This document shows, in pieces, positions 1 to 8,234 of a stretch of 64,000 nucleotides of DNA; the first letter of the stretch is position 1; each line of letters begins with the position of its first letter. The notes beneath the pieces are model-generated. The model saw only the letters and a program-made list of their open reading frames with translations. It was not told where the DNA came from and searched no databases. The stretch is from Brachybacterium subflavum (GTDB lineage: Bacteria > Actinomycetota > Actinomycetes > Actinomycetales > Dermabacteraceae): contig NZ_VIGP01000005.1 of the NCBI RefSeq assembly GCF_009299795.1, positions 310,001 through 374,000 of the forward strand. The letters are read 5' to 3'. The position numbers and the translations under genes were made by a program.

Positions 1-2
1 GC

Positions 3-2651
3 GCGGCCGACCCGCACAAGAACCTGCTCGCGATGCGCCCCACCTTCGACGCCCGCGCGAGCGTGGTCGAATGGCGCGGCTCCGCGCACGTCCTCACCCA
101 TCGCGGCGGGCCGTCGCGCCTGCTCGCGGGCTCGTGCGGACTCCGCTTCCGGGAGGCGGCGCCGCTGGGCCGCTCGCCCTTCGCGGTCGTCGTCACCGAC
201 GAGCTCGCCCAGGGCGACCGCACCGACCCCGATGCCTTCGAGGGCCGCACGGGCTCGGACGCGCTCGCGCTGCGCCGCCTCGACGCCGAGGGCGAGCAGA
301 TCACGCTCGACCTGGGACCCGTCGGCCGCATCCTCCACGCCGTGCCCTCGCCCGACGGCACCCGCATCGCGATCGCCACCCACGACTACGTGGTGCGCGT
401 GGTGACCCTGCGCGGCGTCCTCGACCCGGCCGGCGCCAGCGGGAAGGACGCACGCGCCGCCGAGGACGACCCCGCCGTCCCGCGCCTGGACTCTGTGCGC
501 GAGGTGGGGACCTCGCACCACGGCGAGATCAGCGACCTCGCCTGGTCGCCGGACTCGCGGTTCCTCGCCTGGGCGCAGCCGCGCAGCGAGTTCGTCTCCC
601 AGCTCATGGTCTCCGAGGTCGACGACCCGGAGCCGACGGGCCGCGCGCTCACCAGCGGACGCTTCCTCGAGTCCTCGCCCGCCTTCACGGCCGACGGCAA
701 GCACCTCGCGTTCGTCTCCGCCCGCACCTTCGAGACCCAGTACGACGACATCGTCTTCGACCTCGGCTTCGTCGACTCCCAGCGCCCGTACCTGCTGCCG
801 CTCGAGCGGACCACGCGCGACCCCTTCGGGCCCGATGCCGACGGCTGGGTCCTCGGCGGCGAGGAGAAGCCGGGCGACAAGCCCGGGGACGGCGCCGGCG
901 CGCCGGGAGCTGCCGGCGCAGGGTCCGACGGGGGCTCGTCCGGCCCGTCGGCCGATCCCGCCTCCGGGGCCGCGCGCACCAACACCCACCGCGGCGCGCC
1001 CGCTGCCGCGGACCTCTCGGCGCCGGCGACCGCGTCGAGCGCCGCGGGGGCGCAGGACGCCGAGCGTCCGCCGCGGACCAGCATCGACCTCGAGGCGGCC
1101 GAGGACCGGATCGTTCCGTTCCCCGTCCCCTCCGGCCACTTCACCGATCTGCAGGCCGTCGCGGGCGGCGTGGTCTGGCTGCGCCATCCCGCCGAGGGCG
1201 TCCTGGGGGCGACCCGCGCGGGCGTCGAGGACGAGGGCCCGAAGCCGACCCTGGAGCTCTGGGCGTTCGCCGATCACAAGGTCACCGTGCTCGCCGAGGG
1301 CGTGGACCAGGTGTGGGTCTCGGGCGACGGGAAGCAGCTGGTCATCCGCCAGGGCGAGGCGTTCGTGCAGGTCCCCGCCGACCGCAAGGTCGAGGACGAC
1401 GATCCGGCCCGGATCACGATCGACCTGGGGCGCCTCACCCTGCGCGTGGATCCGGTGCTCGAGCGCCGCGGCATGCTCTGGGACAACTACCGGCTCATGG
1501 CGCAGCAGTACTGGCGGGCGGACATGGACGGGCAGGACTGGCACGCGATGGTCTCGTGGTACGACGAGGTCGTGGACCGCCTGGTCACCGCCGACGACTT
1601 CGCGGACATGATGTGGGAGGTCGTCGCCGAGCTCGGCACCAGCCACGCCTACATCATGCCGGTGCCCGGAGACCTCGAGACCGAGGGTGCGCCCGGTCTT
1701 CTCGGCGCGGACTTCCGGGTCGAGGGCGACAGGCTCGTCCTCGCGCGGATCCTGCGCGGGGACTCCTCGGATCCCGATGCGCGCTCCCCGCTGCTCGCCC
1801 CCGGCGTCGCGGCGCAGGAGGGCGATGCGATCGTGCAGATCGGTGGCCGCGCGGTCGATGCCGGCGCGGGCGTCGGCCCCCTGCTCGCGGGCTGCGCGGA
1901 CAAGCCCACCGAGATCGTCCTCGAGCGCGACGGCGAGCGCCGCCGCGTGGTCGTCACGCCGCTCGCCGACGAGTCGCAGCTGCGCTACCAGGACTGGGTG
2001 GCCTCCCGCCGGGCCTTCGTCGCCGAGCACTCGGACGGCCGCCTGGGCTACCTGCACATCCCCGACATGGTCTCGAGCGGCTGGGCGCAGATGCACCGCG
2101 ACCTGCGGGACGCCTCCGCCAAGGAGGGCATGGTCGTGGACGTGCGCTACAACAACGGCGGCCACACCTCGCAGCTGGTCACCGACCGCCTGGCGCGCAG
2201 GGTCGTCTCCTGGGACTACCCGCGCGGCGAGCAGCCCTCCACCTATCCGGCGTTGGCCCCGCGGGGGCCGGTCGTGTTCGTGACCAACCAGGAGGCCGGC
2301 TCCGACGGCGACATCGTGGGCGCGGTCGCCAAGGCCATGAACATCGGCCCGCTGATCGGCACCCGCACCTGGGGCGGCGTGATCGGCATCGACGGCCGCT
2401 TCGACCTGGTCGACGGCACGGGCGTCACCGAGCCGAAGTACGCGAGCTGGTTCGCGGGCGTGGACTGGACCATCGAGAACTACGGCGTCGACCCCGACAT
2501 CGAGGTCCCGTTCCCGCCCAACGAGTGGCTCGCAGGGAAGGACCCGCAGCTCAGCTGCGGGATCCAGGAGGCCCTCGCCACGCTCGAGCAGACGCCCGCG
2601 GCCTCGGCCCCGCCGCTGCCGCCGGCGCGGTTCGGGGGCGGCGAGGGCTGA
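3..2651 (+). CDS. Tricorn-like S41 family protease, 5'-truncated by the window edge
   Basis: The reading frame is open from base 3, before the first ATG at 33, so this is the 3' part of a longer gene. At least 882 residues remain; tricorn proteases are usually about 1,050-1,100. The N-terminal part is beta-propeller-like, with repeated WSPDSR-type blades. An acidic, Gly/Pro/Ala-rich linker follows, then a PDZ-like segment and a C-terminal S41 serine-protease core. Counting from Met at 33, the motif ELGTSHAYI places the catalytic His at about 538, and the nucleophile motif GSDGD places Ser at about 757. Tricorn acts in the cytoplasm, trimming peptides released by the proteasome or other proteases. 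The gene ends convergently with the MFS gene downstream. Confidence 0.9.
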   Translation, partial: AADPHKNLLAMRPTFDARASVVEWRGSAHVLTHRGGPSRLLAGSCGLRFREAAPLGRSPFAVVVTDELAQGDRTDPDAFEGRTGSDALALRRLDAEGEQITLDLGPVGRILHAVPSPDGTRIAIATHDYVVRVVTLRGVLDPAGASGKDARAAEDDPAVPRLDSVREVGTSHHGEISDLAWSPDSRFLAWAQPRSEFVSQLMVSEVDDPEPTGRALTSGRFLESSPAFTADGKHLAFVSARTFETQYDDIVFDLGFVDSQRPYLLPLERTTRDPFGPDADGWVLGGEEKPGDKPGDGAGAPGAAGAGSDGGSSGPSADPASGAARTNTHRGAPAAADLSAPATASSAAGAQDAERPPRTSIDLEAAEDRIVPFPVPSGHFTDLQAVAGGVVWLRHPAEGVLGATRAGVEDEGPKPTLELWAFADHKVTVLAEGVDQVWVSGDGKQLVIRQGEAFVQVPADRKVEDDDPARITIDLGRLTLRVDPVLERRGMLWDNYRLMAQQYWRADMDGQDWHAMVSWYDEVVDRLVTADDFADMMWEVVAELGTSHAYIMPVPGDLETEGAPGLLGADFRVEGDRLVLARILRGDSSDPDARSPLLAPGVAAQEGDAIVQIGGRAVDAGAGVGPLLAGCADKPTEIVLERDGERRRVVVTPLADESQLRYQDWVASRRAFVAEHSDGRLGYLHIPDMVSSGWAQMHRDLRDASAKEGMVVDVRYNNGGHTSQLVTDRLARRVVSWDYPRGEQPSTYPALAPRGPVVFVTNQEAGSDGDIVGAVAKAMNIGPLIGTRTWGGVIGIDGRFDLVDGTGVTEPKYASWFAGVDWTIENYGVDPDIEVPFPPNEWLAGKDPQLSCGIQEALATLEQTPAASAPPLPPARFGGGEG

Positions 2652-2663
2652 GGCGGCCGGGAC

Positions 2664-2712
2664 CGGCGGGGTCGGCGTCCGGTCCGCGATCCACTGGTCC
2701 CGGACCCCGCCG
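2664..2712. terminator. Possible bidirectional terminator between convergent genes
   Basis: Ten-base arms CGGCGGGGTC (2664-2673) and GACCCCGCCG (2703-2712) can pair around a 29-nt loop that has pairing of its own. The structure sits in the 72-bp gap between the tricorn gene and the MFS gene. There is no U-tract, so the call is tentative. Confidence 0.35.
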
Positions 2713-2723
2713 CACGCCGCAGC

Positions 2724-4094
2724 TCACGGATCCTTCTCGGGGCAGCGTTCGCTCGCGCGGTGCTTGTGCGCCGGATCATCCCGGCCCGGGCCCGGCCGCC
2801 CCGCAGGCGCGAGCACGGTACCCGCCAGCGCCAGCACGCCTGCACCGAGGAACGCCGCCTCGGCTCCCGCCCGGTCAGCGACGGCTCCCCAGAACGGTGT
2901 GGCAAGCGTCTGGCCCAGGGCGATCGCGAGGAAGCCCACGCCCACCACGACCGCTGTCCGCTCCGGACGGATGCGGGTCGCCCCCACCAGGACGAGCCCT
3001 GTGAGAGCGACGTACGCGGCGCCGAAGGCTGCGCACGCGGCGATCGCGGCCGGCGGACTGTCCGGGGCGATGCCGAGCACGACCGTCGATAGGGCCAGGA
3101 GCCCCATGAGGAGCGCCCAGGCGGCGCGCGTCCCCAGGCGACGCACGAGGTCGCCGGCGGTCGCTCCCCCGAGGCCGCAGGCGCCGAGCACGATCCAGGC
3201 GGTCACTCCCACCTGCGGCCCCGCCCCGTCGGAGCCCGCGATCCGGTCCTGCCCGAACGTCCACGCCATCGCGCTCGCCGCCCCCATCACGGCCGCCGCC
3301 CCCATGAGTCGCGCGAGGGCGAGCGTGCTCGCCGTGGAGGCATCGGCCCTCCCAGGGCTGCCCGCGGCTCGGGCCCTCGACCCGCGCTCACCGCGCTCGG
3401 CACCATCGCGACCACGCCCCGCCCGCGGTCCTCCGCGCCTCGCGTCCGTCGGCACGATCCGCACCTGAGGAACCACGACGGCGACCGCGACGCACACCGC
3501 GAATGCCGCGAGCGCGAAGAGACCCCAGGACAGGCGCCAATGATCCTGGCCGAGCAGGGCGACGGGACCGGACAGCATGACGCCGGCTCCCGTGCCTGCG
3601 TTCGCGATCGACTGCACGCGGTCGCGCCTGGCCGGAGCGACGCAGCGGGCGATCGCCTGGGCGAGCGGCGGCGACGCGACGCCGGTGCTGGCGCCGGCGA
3701 TCGCCACTCCGCCGAGCAGCATCGCAGGGCTGATGGCCGTGGCGACGAGCGTGATCCCCGAGGTCGCCAGGACTCCGGCGGCGAGCGCGACCGTGCGCGA
3801 TCCCGACCGGGGGGAGAGCGCGACAGCGCCGATGATGCCCGCGCAGTAGGCGAGGTAGCTCGAGGACGCGATGAGGCCCGCGGTCCGGGAGGTGAGGTCG
3901 AAGGTCTCGCGGAACGTCGGCAGGAAGAGGCCGAAGGCGAACCGGGCGAGTCCGTAGCAGACGCCGATCAGGGAGAGCGCCACGACGGCGAGCAGGGCAT
4001 CCGTGCCGAGCTCCCGCCCAGCGGCGCCGTGCAGCCGCCGTGCGGTGCGCGCACCCGTGTCGCCGCGCGTCTCGGTGTGGCTGCTCGCGTCCAC
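2724..4094 (-). CDS. MFS transporter, YbfB/YjiJ-like
   Basis: A 456-residue integral membrane protein with about 12 hydrophobic segments. The N-terminal half carries the aromatic-rich GLARFAFGLFLP stretch typical of YbfB/YjiJ-type major facilitators. A basic, low-complexity cytoplasmic loop in the middle (RRGGPRAGRGRDGAERGERGS region) separates the two six-helix halves. It starts with GTG at 4094. It is divergent from a TetR regulator, with two matched palindromes in the gap, so it is probably a TetR-repressed drug or metabolite exporter. The substrate cannot be read from the sequence. Confidence 0.85.
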   Translation of the reverse strand: MDASSHTETRGDTGARTARRLHGAAGRELGTDALLAVVALSLIGVCYGLARFAFGLFLPTFRETFDLTSRTAGLIASSSYLAYCAGIIGAVALSPRSGSRTVALAAGVLATSGITLVATAISPAMLLGGVAIAGASTGVASPPLAQAIARCVAPARRDRVQSIANAGTGAGVMLSGPVALLGQDHWRLSWGLFALAAFAVCVAVAVVVPQVRIVPTDARRGGPRAGRGRDGAERGERGSRARAAGSPGRADASTASTLALARLMGAAAVMGAASAMAWTFGQDRIAGSDGAGPQVGVTAWIVLGACGLGGATAGDLVRRLGTRAAWALLMGLLALSTVVLGIAPDSPPAAIAACAAFGAAYVALTGLVLVGATRIRPERTAVVVGVGFLAIALGQTLATPFWGAVADRAGAEAAFLGAGVLALAGTVLAPAGRPGPGRDDPAHKHRASERCPEKDP

Positions 4095-4108
4095 GAAGCC
4101 CCCTTCGG

Positions 4109-4124
4109 TTCACAGGTCTGTGAA
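4109..4124. promoter_or_regulatory. TetR operator, copy 1
   Basis: TTCACAGGTCTGTGAA is a perfect 7-bp inverted repeat around GT. It shares the pattern TTCACnGGTCnGTGAA with the second copy 35 bp away (centre to centre), and lies just upstream of the MFS start. Binding by the adjacent TetR protein is inferred. Confidence 0.8.
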
Positions 4125-4140
4125 GTTCCCTCGCACGCTA

Positions 4141-4162
4141 GACTTCACTGGTCGGTGAAGTC
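4141..4162. promoter_or_regulatory. TetR operator, copy 2
   Basis: GACTTCAC-TGGTCG-GTGAAGTC has perfect 8-bp arms. It overlaps a TAGACT hexamer (4138-4143) that looks like the -10 box of the tetR promoter, so occupancy would give autorepression. Confidence 0.8.
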
Positions 4163-4194
4163 AATCCGGGAGCAGACGAGACGGAGGGGACGAC

Positions 4195-4809
4195 ATGGAT
4201 GACGCACGAGAGGCGCGCGGGACGGCACCGCCCGCCGATCCCGACCGAACGGCACATCTGACCCCGGGCGCGCAGCGCATCCTGGAGGCAGCGGGCCCCC
4301 TGTTCTACGAGAACGGGATCCGTGCGGTCGGGGTGGACACGATCGCCGAGGTCTCAGGGGTCACCAAGCGCACGCTCTACGATCGCTTCGACTCGAAGGA
4401 CGCACTGGTCGCCACCTACCTTCAGCTTCGCGACGAGGCCTGGCGGAAGACGCTCGAGATGCACGTCGCCGCCGCGTCGCCGCCGCGGGCGCTCGCCGTG
4501 TTCGAGGCCTACGAAGACGCCGAGCAGACGGATCGCGGCTGCGCCTTCCTCAACGCCGCGGGCGAGCTGCCCCCGGACCACCCGGGGCAGGTCGTGGTGC
4601 GCGCCCACAAGGCGCATGTGCGGATGCGTCTCGGAGAGCTCGTCGAGGAATCCGTGGAGTCACCTGCGGCCGAGGACGTCGCCGAGCATCTCTTCCTGCT
4701 GCTCGAGGGCGCCATCGCGCATCGGGGGATCGACGGGGACGCCCACCGCCTGCGAGATGCACGACGCCTCGCCACGGAACTGCTGACACGGCGCTGGACC
4801 CCGGAGTGA
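4195..4809 (+). CDS. TetR family transcriptional regulator
   Basis: A 204-residue protein with an N-terminal TetR helix-turn-helix (residues about 24-70, GVTKRTLYDRFDSKDAL recognition segment) and a helical ligand-binding C-terminus. The ATG at 4195 follows a GGAGGGG-type ribosome site. It is divergent from the MFS exporter, and both promoters fall in a 100-bp gap holding two copies of TTCACnGGTCnGTGAA. The simplest model is a local repressor of the exporter and of itself. The ligand is unknown. Confidence 0.9.
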   Translation: MDDAREARGTAPPADPDRTAHLTPGAQRILEAAGPLFYENGIRAVGVDTIAEVSGVTKRTLYDRFDSKDALVATYLQLRDEAWRKTLEMHVAAASPPRALAVFEAYEDAEQTDRGCAFLNAAGELPPDHPGQVVVRAHKAHVRMRLGELVEESVESPAAEDVAEHLFLLLEGAIAHRGIDGDAHRLRDARRLATELLTRRWTPE

Positions 4810-4842
4810 CCTGTTCCGGGCCGGTCACCGCGACCCGGTTCC

Positions 4843-5406
4843 TCACCCCTCGTCGTCGAGGACCCGCACGAGCGCGCCCAGGCCGTCGAGCAGCTGCTCG
4901 GCCCCGGGCGCACCGAGGGCGTTGAGCATCGATCGCTCGATCTCGCGCACCCGCTCGTCGGCCTCGCCGAGCAGACACTCCCCCTCGTCGGTGAGCTCGA
5001 TGGGCAGGCGCCTGCCGCTCGGGGCGGCGGCGGGCCGCGTGACCAGCCCGCGAGTCTGCAGGCCCGTGACGACGCTGTGCATGGACTGGGCGGTCACGAA
5101 GCCGGCACGGGCGAGCTCCGCGCTGGTCTGCCCGGGGCGCAGCCGGAGGTTCTGGAGGCACACGTACTGCGGCACCGTGAGCCCGAGCGGCCGCAGCCTC
5201 GCGTCCATCCGGGAGTGGAGCGACGCCTGCGCGCGCTTGAGCACGTAGCCGATCCGTCGTCCGAGGTCGCCGGGAGCCGAGACCACGGCGCCGGCATCCT
5301 CGGCGGCGACCGGTGCGGCGGCCCGGCCCGACCCCGCGCCGATCTCCGCACCCGCGCCCGCGTCCGAAACTGACTCCGATACCGATCCCGATCCCGATCC
5401 ATCCAT
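4843..5406 (-). CDS. MarR family transcriptional regulator
   Basis: A 187-residue protein. The first 45 residues or so are low-complexity (Gly/Ser/Glu/Ala). A winged-helix MarR domain follows (LGLTVPQYVCLQNL, TSAELARAGFVTAQSMHSVV recognition helix, wing with SGRRLPIELTDEG) with dimerisation helices at both ends. It is divergent from a VOC-fold gene. One near-palindrome overlaps the annotated ATG at 5406 and a perfect one lies 38 bp further on. The overlap means the mRNA is leaderless, or translation starts further in, or the site blocks initiation. Confidence 0.88.
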   Translation of the reverse strand: MDGSGSGSVSESVSDAGAGAEIGAGSGRAAAPVAAEDAGAVVSAPGDLGRRIGYVLKRAQASLHSRMDARLRPLGLTVPQYVCLQNLRLRPGQTSAELARAGFVTAQSMHSVVTGLQTRGLVTRPAAAPSGRRLPIELTDEGECLLGEADERVREIERSMLNALGAPGAEQLLDGLGALVRVLDDEG

Positions 5407-5422
5407 ATCAGCATCTTGACAT
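5405..5422. promoter_or_regulatory. MarR operator, imperfect copy over the marR start codon
   Basis: ATATCAGCATCTTGACAT matches the perfect downstream copy at most positions (pattern ATATCAGC-RTC-YTGAYAT) and covers the first bases of the marR ORF. Confidence 0.7.
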
Positions 5423-5442
5423 AGCGTCGTCCCGACGGTTGT

Positions 5443-5460
5443 ATATCAGCGTCCTGATAT
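5443..5460. promoter_or_regulatory. MarR operator, perfect palindrome
   Basis: ATATCAG-CGTC-CTGATAT has perfect 7-bp arms, 19 bp before the VOC gene start. Its AT-rich character contrasts with the surrounding GC-rich DNA. It is the likely binding site of the divergent MarR protein. Confidence 0.8.
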
Positions 5461-5478
5461 TGCTCGGAAGGATCCACC

Positions 5479-5859
5479 ATGACCGCCACCGGTCCCGACT
5501 TCATCGCCCTGCAGGTGCGCGACCTCGACGCCGCCGCGGCCTTCTTCGAGGAGCACCTCGGTCTGCGCCGCGCGCCCGCGTCCCCTCCGGGCGCCGTCGT
5601 CTTCGCCACCTCCCCGATTCCCTTCGCCGTGCGCGAGCCGCTGCCCGGCGTCGACCTCGGCGCGGCGAGCCCGCGGCCCGGCACTGGGGTCGCCCTGTGG
5701 CTCGCCGTCGAGGACGCCGATGCCCTGCACGATCACCTCGTCGGCGCGGGCGTCGAGATGTTCGGCCCCGTCACCGACTCGCCCTTCGGCCGCACCATGA
5801 GCTTCGTCGGCCCCGAGGGCTACGCGCTCACGGCCCACACCGGGCAGGTCCCCGCCTGA
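5479..5859 (+). CDS. VOC family (glyoxalase/bleomycin-resistance fold) protein
   Basis: A 126-residue single vicinal-oxygen-chelate module: FIALQVRDLDAAAAFFEEHLGL start, a central LAVEDADALHDHLVGAGVEM, and an FGRTMSFVGPEGYAL C-terminus. The ATG at 5479 is preceded by GGAAGGA. It is divergent from marR with a MarR-type palindrome in the gap, so it is probably derepressed when MarR binds a ligand. Its stop overlaps the start of the glycosylase gene by one base (TGATG), so the two are probably translated from one mRNA. Which VOC reaction it carries out, or whether it only binds a drug, cannot be told. Confidence 0.85.
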   Translation: MTATGPDFIALQVRDLDAAAAFFEEHLGLRRAPASPPGAVVFATSPIPFAVREPLPGVDLGAASPRPGTGVALWLAVEDADALHDHLVGAGVEMFGPVTDSPFGRTMSFVGPEGYALTAHTGQVPA

Positions 5860-6749
5860 TGGCAGCCGGCGGCGCAATCACGCAGGACCTCGAGGTCAGG
5901 GGACCCTGGTCGCTGAGCACGAGCCGCCGCTTCTGGGAGGGGTTCGCCCCGCAGCGGCTCCCCTCCCAGGAGGGCCCGCTGACCACCGTGTTCCGCGCCG
6001 AGCGCACGTGGGAGCCGCTGCGGGCGCAGGTCACGCAGGACGGGTCGACCGCCCGGATCACCGTCGGCCGCACGGACGGCAGCGCTCCGAAGGACCCCGA
6101 GGCGGCGGTCGCGCAGGTCGCGCGCTTCCTCTCCCTCGACGTCGACGCCGCCTCGTGGCCGACGGTCGGCGAGCACGATCCGGTGATCGGAGGGCTGCAG
6201 CGCGAGCTGCCGGGTCTGCGACCGTGCGGCTTCCACTCCCCCTACGAGGCGGCCGCGTGGGCCGTGCTCTCCCAGCGCATCCGCATCACCCAGGCGGCCT
6301 CCCTGCGCGAGCGCCTCACCGCGGACCTGGGAGAGGGCGGCGCCTTCCCCGCCCCGGGCGCGCTGCTCGAGGCGGATCTCGACCTGCCCGGGCGCAAGGC
6401 CGAGTACCTGCGGGCCGTCGCCCGCGCCGCGCTCGAGGGAACCCTCGATGGCGAGCACCTTCGACGGCTCGACCCGGACGACGCCTTCACCGAGGTGCAG
6501 GGCATCCTGGGCCTGGGCCCCTTCGCCGCCGAGCTCGTGGTGATCCGCGGCGCGAACGCCCCCGACGCCCTCCCCCGCAACGAGCGGCGCCTCGCGCAGG
6601 AGATCACCGAGCGCTACGGCGAGGATGCCGACGTCGCCGCGGTGAGCTCCGCATGGCGGCCCTTGCGATCCTGGGCCGCCGTGCTGCTGCGCATCGGACG
6701 CGAGCAGCGCACGGGCGAGATCGAGGGCGGGCGTTCCGGCAGGAAGTGA
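5859..6749 (+). CDS. AlkA-like DNA-3-methyladenine glycosylase (HhH-GPD fold), catalytic Asp apparently replaced
   Basis: A 296-residue protein. It has an AlkA-type N-terminal beta domain followed by an all-helical HhH-GPD domain (YEAAAWAVLSQRI helix; helix-hairpin-helix EVQGILGLGPFAAELVVI). Family members excise alkylated bases, using an Asp that follows the hairpin (LPDD in E. coli AlkA). Here the matching segment is DALPRNERRL, with Asn at residue 241 (codon at 6579), so the usual nucleophile-activating Asp is missing. The ATG at 5859 overlaps the stop of the VOC gene, which suggests co-regulation by MarR. It may be a divergent or inactive relative. Confidence 0.8.
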   Translation: MAAGGAITQDLEVRGPWSLSTSRRFWEGFAPQRLPSQEGPLTTVFRAERTWEPLRAQVTQDGSTARITVGRTDGSAPKDPEAAVAQVARFLSLDVDAASWPTVGEHDPVIGGLQRELPGLRPCGFHSPYEAAAWAVLSQRIRITQAASLRERLTADLGEGGAFPAPGALLEADLDLPGRKAEYLRAVARAALEGTLDGEHLRRLDPDDAFTEVQGILGLGPFAAELVVIRGANAPDALPRNERRLAQEITERYGEDADVAAVSSAWRPLRSWAAVLLRIGREQRTGEIEGGRSGRK

Positions 6750-6770
6750 GCCCGGCCGACGCCGCGGCCG

Positions 6771-7112
6771 TCAGAAGCGCACGGCGATGCGGTCGATCGC
6801 GCGGCCGACGGGGTCCTGGTCGCGCGCGGCGTCGGGCTCGGGAGGGGACGGCGGCTCGTCGTCCCGGGCGAGGCGGGCGACCGGGACGGTCGCGTCGGGG
6901 GCGAGGGTGCGGGTGATCGCGGCGTTCCCGTGCTCGAAGGCCTCGGCCGGGGTGCGCGGCGTCGGATCGGCGCGTCGCACCCAGCGGGGGTCGTCGTCGG
7001 GCGGAGGGGCGGGGAGGAGGAGTCCGAGGACCACGCGGATCGCGGCCCCCAGGGCGACGGAGACGGCGGCGATGAGAAGGATGAGGGCGATGCCCATGAC
7101 GAAGGTGGTCAT
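6771..7112 (-). CDS. Small membrane-anchored protein of unknown function
   Basis: A 113-residue protein. One strongly hydrophobic N-terminal segment (residues about 4-36) is followed by a hydrophilic Pro/Asp/Arg-rich tail. No domain was recognised. It is divergent from lysR and convergent with the glycosylase gene. The single transmembrane helix suggests a membrane anchor with a cytoplasmic or outer tail. Confidence 0.6.
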   Translation of the reverse strand: MTTFVMGIALILLIAAVSVALGAAIRVVLGLLLPAPPPDDDPRWVRRADPTPRTPAEAFEHGNAAITRTLAPDATVPVARLARDDEPPSPPEPDAARDQDPVGRAIDRIAVRF

Positions 7113-7165
7113 GCGTCGATCCTGCGACCGCCAATCCGGAAGGACAAGCGAACATTCCTACCCCA

Positions 7166-7195
7166 TTGTTCAGTACTGCTGATCGGTCGTAGGGT
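7166..7195 (+). promoter_or_regulatory. Leaderless promoter of the lysR gene
   Basis: TTGTTC (7166-7171) and TAGGGT (7190-7195) are separated by 18 bp. Six bases then lead straight to the ATG at 7202, so the mRNA probably starts at or next to the start codon. The sequence between the hexamers includes CAGTACTG, a possible regulator half-site. Confidence 0.6.
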
Positions 7196-7201
7196 GGCCG
7201 C

Positions 7202-8179
7202 ATGCTCGATCCCGTGAAACTGCGCGTGCTGCGCTCCGTCGCCGCGACCGGCAGCATCCGCGCGAGCGCCGAGGCGCTCGGATACACGCCGTCGGCCGTG
7301 AGCCAGCAGCTCTCCGCGCTGCGCCGGGAGACCGGCGTCGACCTGGTGGAGCGCTCCGGCCGCGGCATCGAGATCACCCCTGCGGGCGCGGAGATCGCAC
7401 GGGCCGCGGGCACCGCCCTGGACGCCCTCGACGACGTGCAGCGCCTGGCCGCGAACCTGCGGGAGGGACGCTCCGGGACCCTCACCTTCGCCTACATGAC
7501 CTCGGTCGCCGCCACCTGGGTCCCGCGCCTCGCGCAGGACGTGCGCGAGGCGTTCCCCGACCTCTCCCTCACCCTCCTGCACCGGGACTGCTCGGTGAGC
7601 GAGCTCGATCTGCGCGGGGACGTGCTGATCGCGGACGACATCGACGCGGAGCCCGGCACCGACTGGCAGCTCTGCGACCTCCTCGAGGAGTCGTACGTGG
7701 CCCTCGTGCCCGCGAGCCACCCGCTCGCCTCGCGCGAGAGCGTGGCGCTCGCGGATCTCGCCGAGATCCCGTGGGCGACGGACGACCCCCTGGACTCCAC
7801 CTGGTTCGCTCGGATCCTCTCGGCCTGCCACGCCGCCGGGTTCACACCCCGGGTCGAGGTCAATCCGCCCGACTACTCCGCCGTGCTGGGCTTCATCGCC
7901 TCCGGGGGCTTCGTGAGCGTGCAGCCCTCGCTCCTGGAGCAGAACCCGCCGCCCGGCGTCGTCGTCCTCCCGCTCCGCGCCCCGGCGCCGCGGCGCAGCC
8001 TGCAGGTGTGGGTGCGGCGGTCCTCCGCGAAGAACCCCGCCGTGCAGTTCATGGTGCAGCGCCTGTGGGCGATCGCGGCCGAGCATGCGGAGCGCATCCC
8101 CGGGATCACCCTGCTGGGCGAGCCGCCGCAGTACGCGGCCGCCCCGTCCCGCGCCCCGTCCGGCGCGACCGCCGGGTGA
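7202..8179 (+). CDS. LysR family transcriptional regulator
   Basis: A 325-residue protein with an N-terminal winged HTH (residues 1-60: LRVLRSVAATGSIRASAEALGYTPSAVSQQLSALRRETG), a linker helix, and a periplasmic-binding-protein-like effector domain from about residue 90. It starts at ATG 7202 under what looks like a leaderless promoter. Its neighbour on the other strand is a small membrane protein, the usual layout for a LysR target, but that protein gives no clue to the pathway. Confidence 0.9.
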   Translation: MLDPVKLRVLRSVAATGSIRASAEALGYTPSAVSQQLSALRRETGVDLVERSGRGIEITPAGAEIARAAGTALDALDDVQRLAANLREGRSGTLTFAYMTSVAATWVPRLAQDVREAFPDLSLTLLHRDCSVSELDLRGDVLIADDIDAEPGTDWQLCDLLEESYVALVPASHPLASRESVALADLAEIPWATDDPLDSTWFARILSACHAAGFTPRVEVNPPDYSAVLGFIASGGFVSVQPSLLEQNPPPGVVVLPLRAPAPRRSLQVWVRRSSAKNPAVQFMVQRLWAIAAEHAERIPGITLLGEPPQYAAAPSRAPSGATAG

Positions 8180-8234
8180 GATGATCACGGGAGCCCGCGC
8201 CGACGCCGGCGCGGATCCGCCGTGAGGAGGCCCC

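Noticed and set aside
71-3004. 977-codon open frame overlapping the tricorn-like gene
   Set aside because: Arg/Pro/Gly-rich shadow frame with no fold; the other frame contains the protease motifs.
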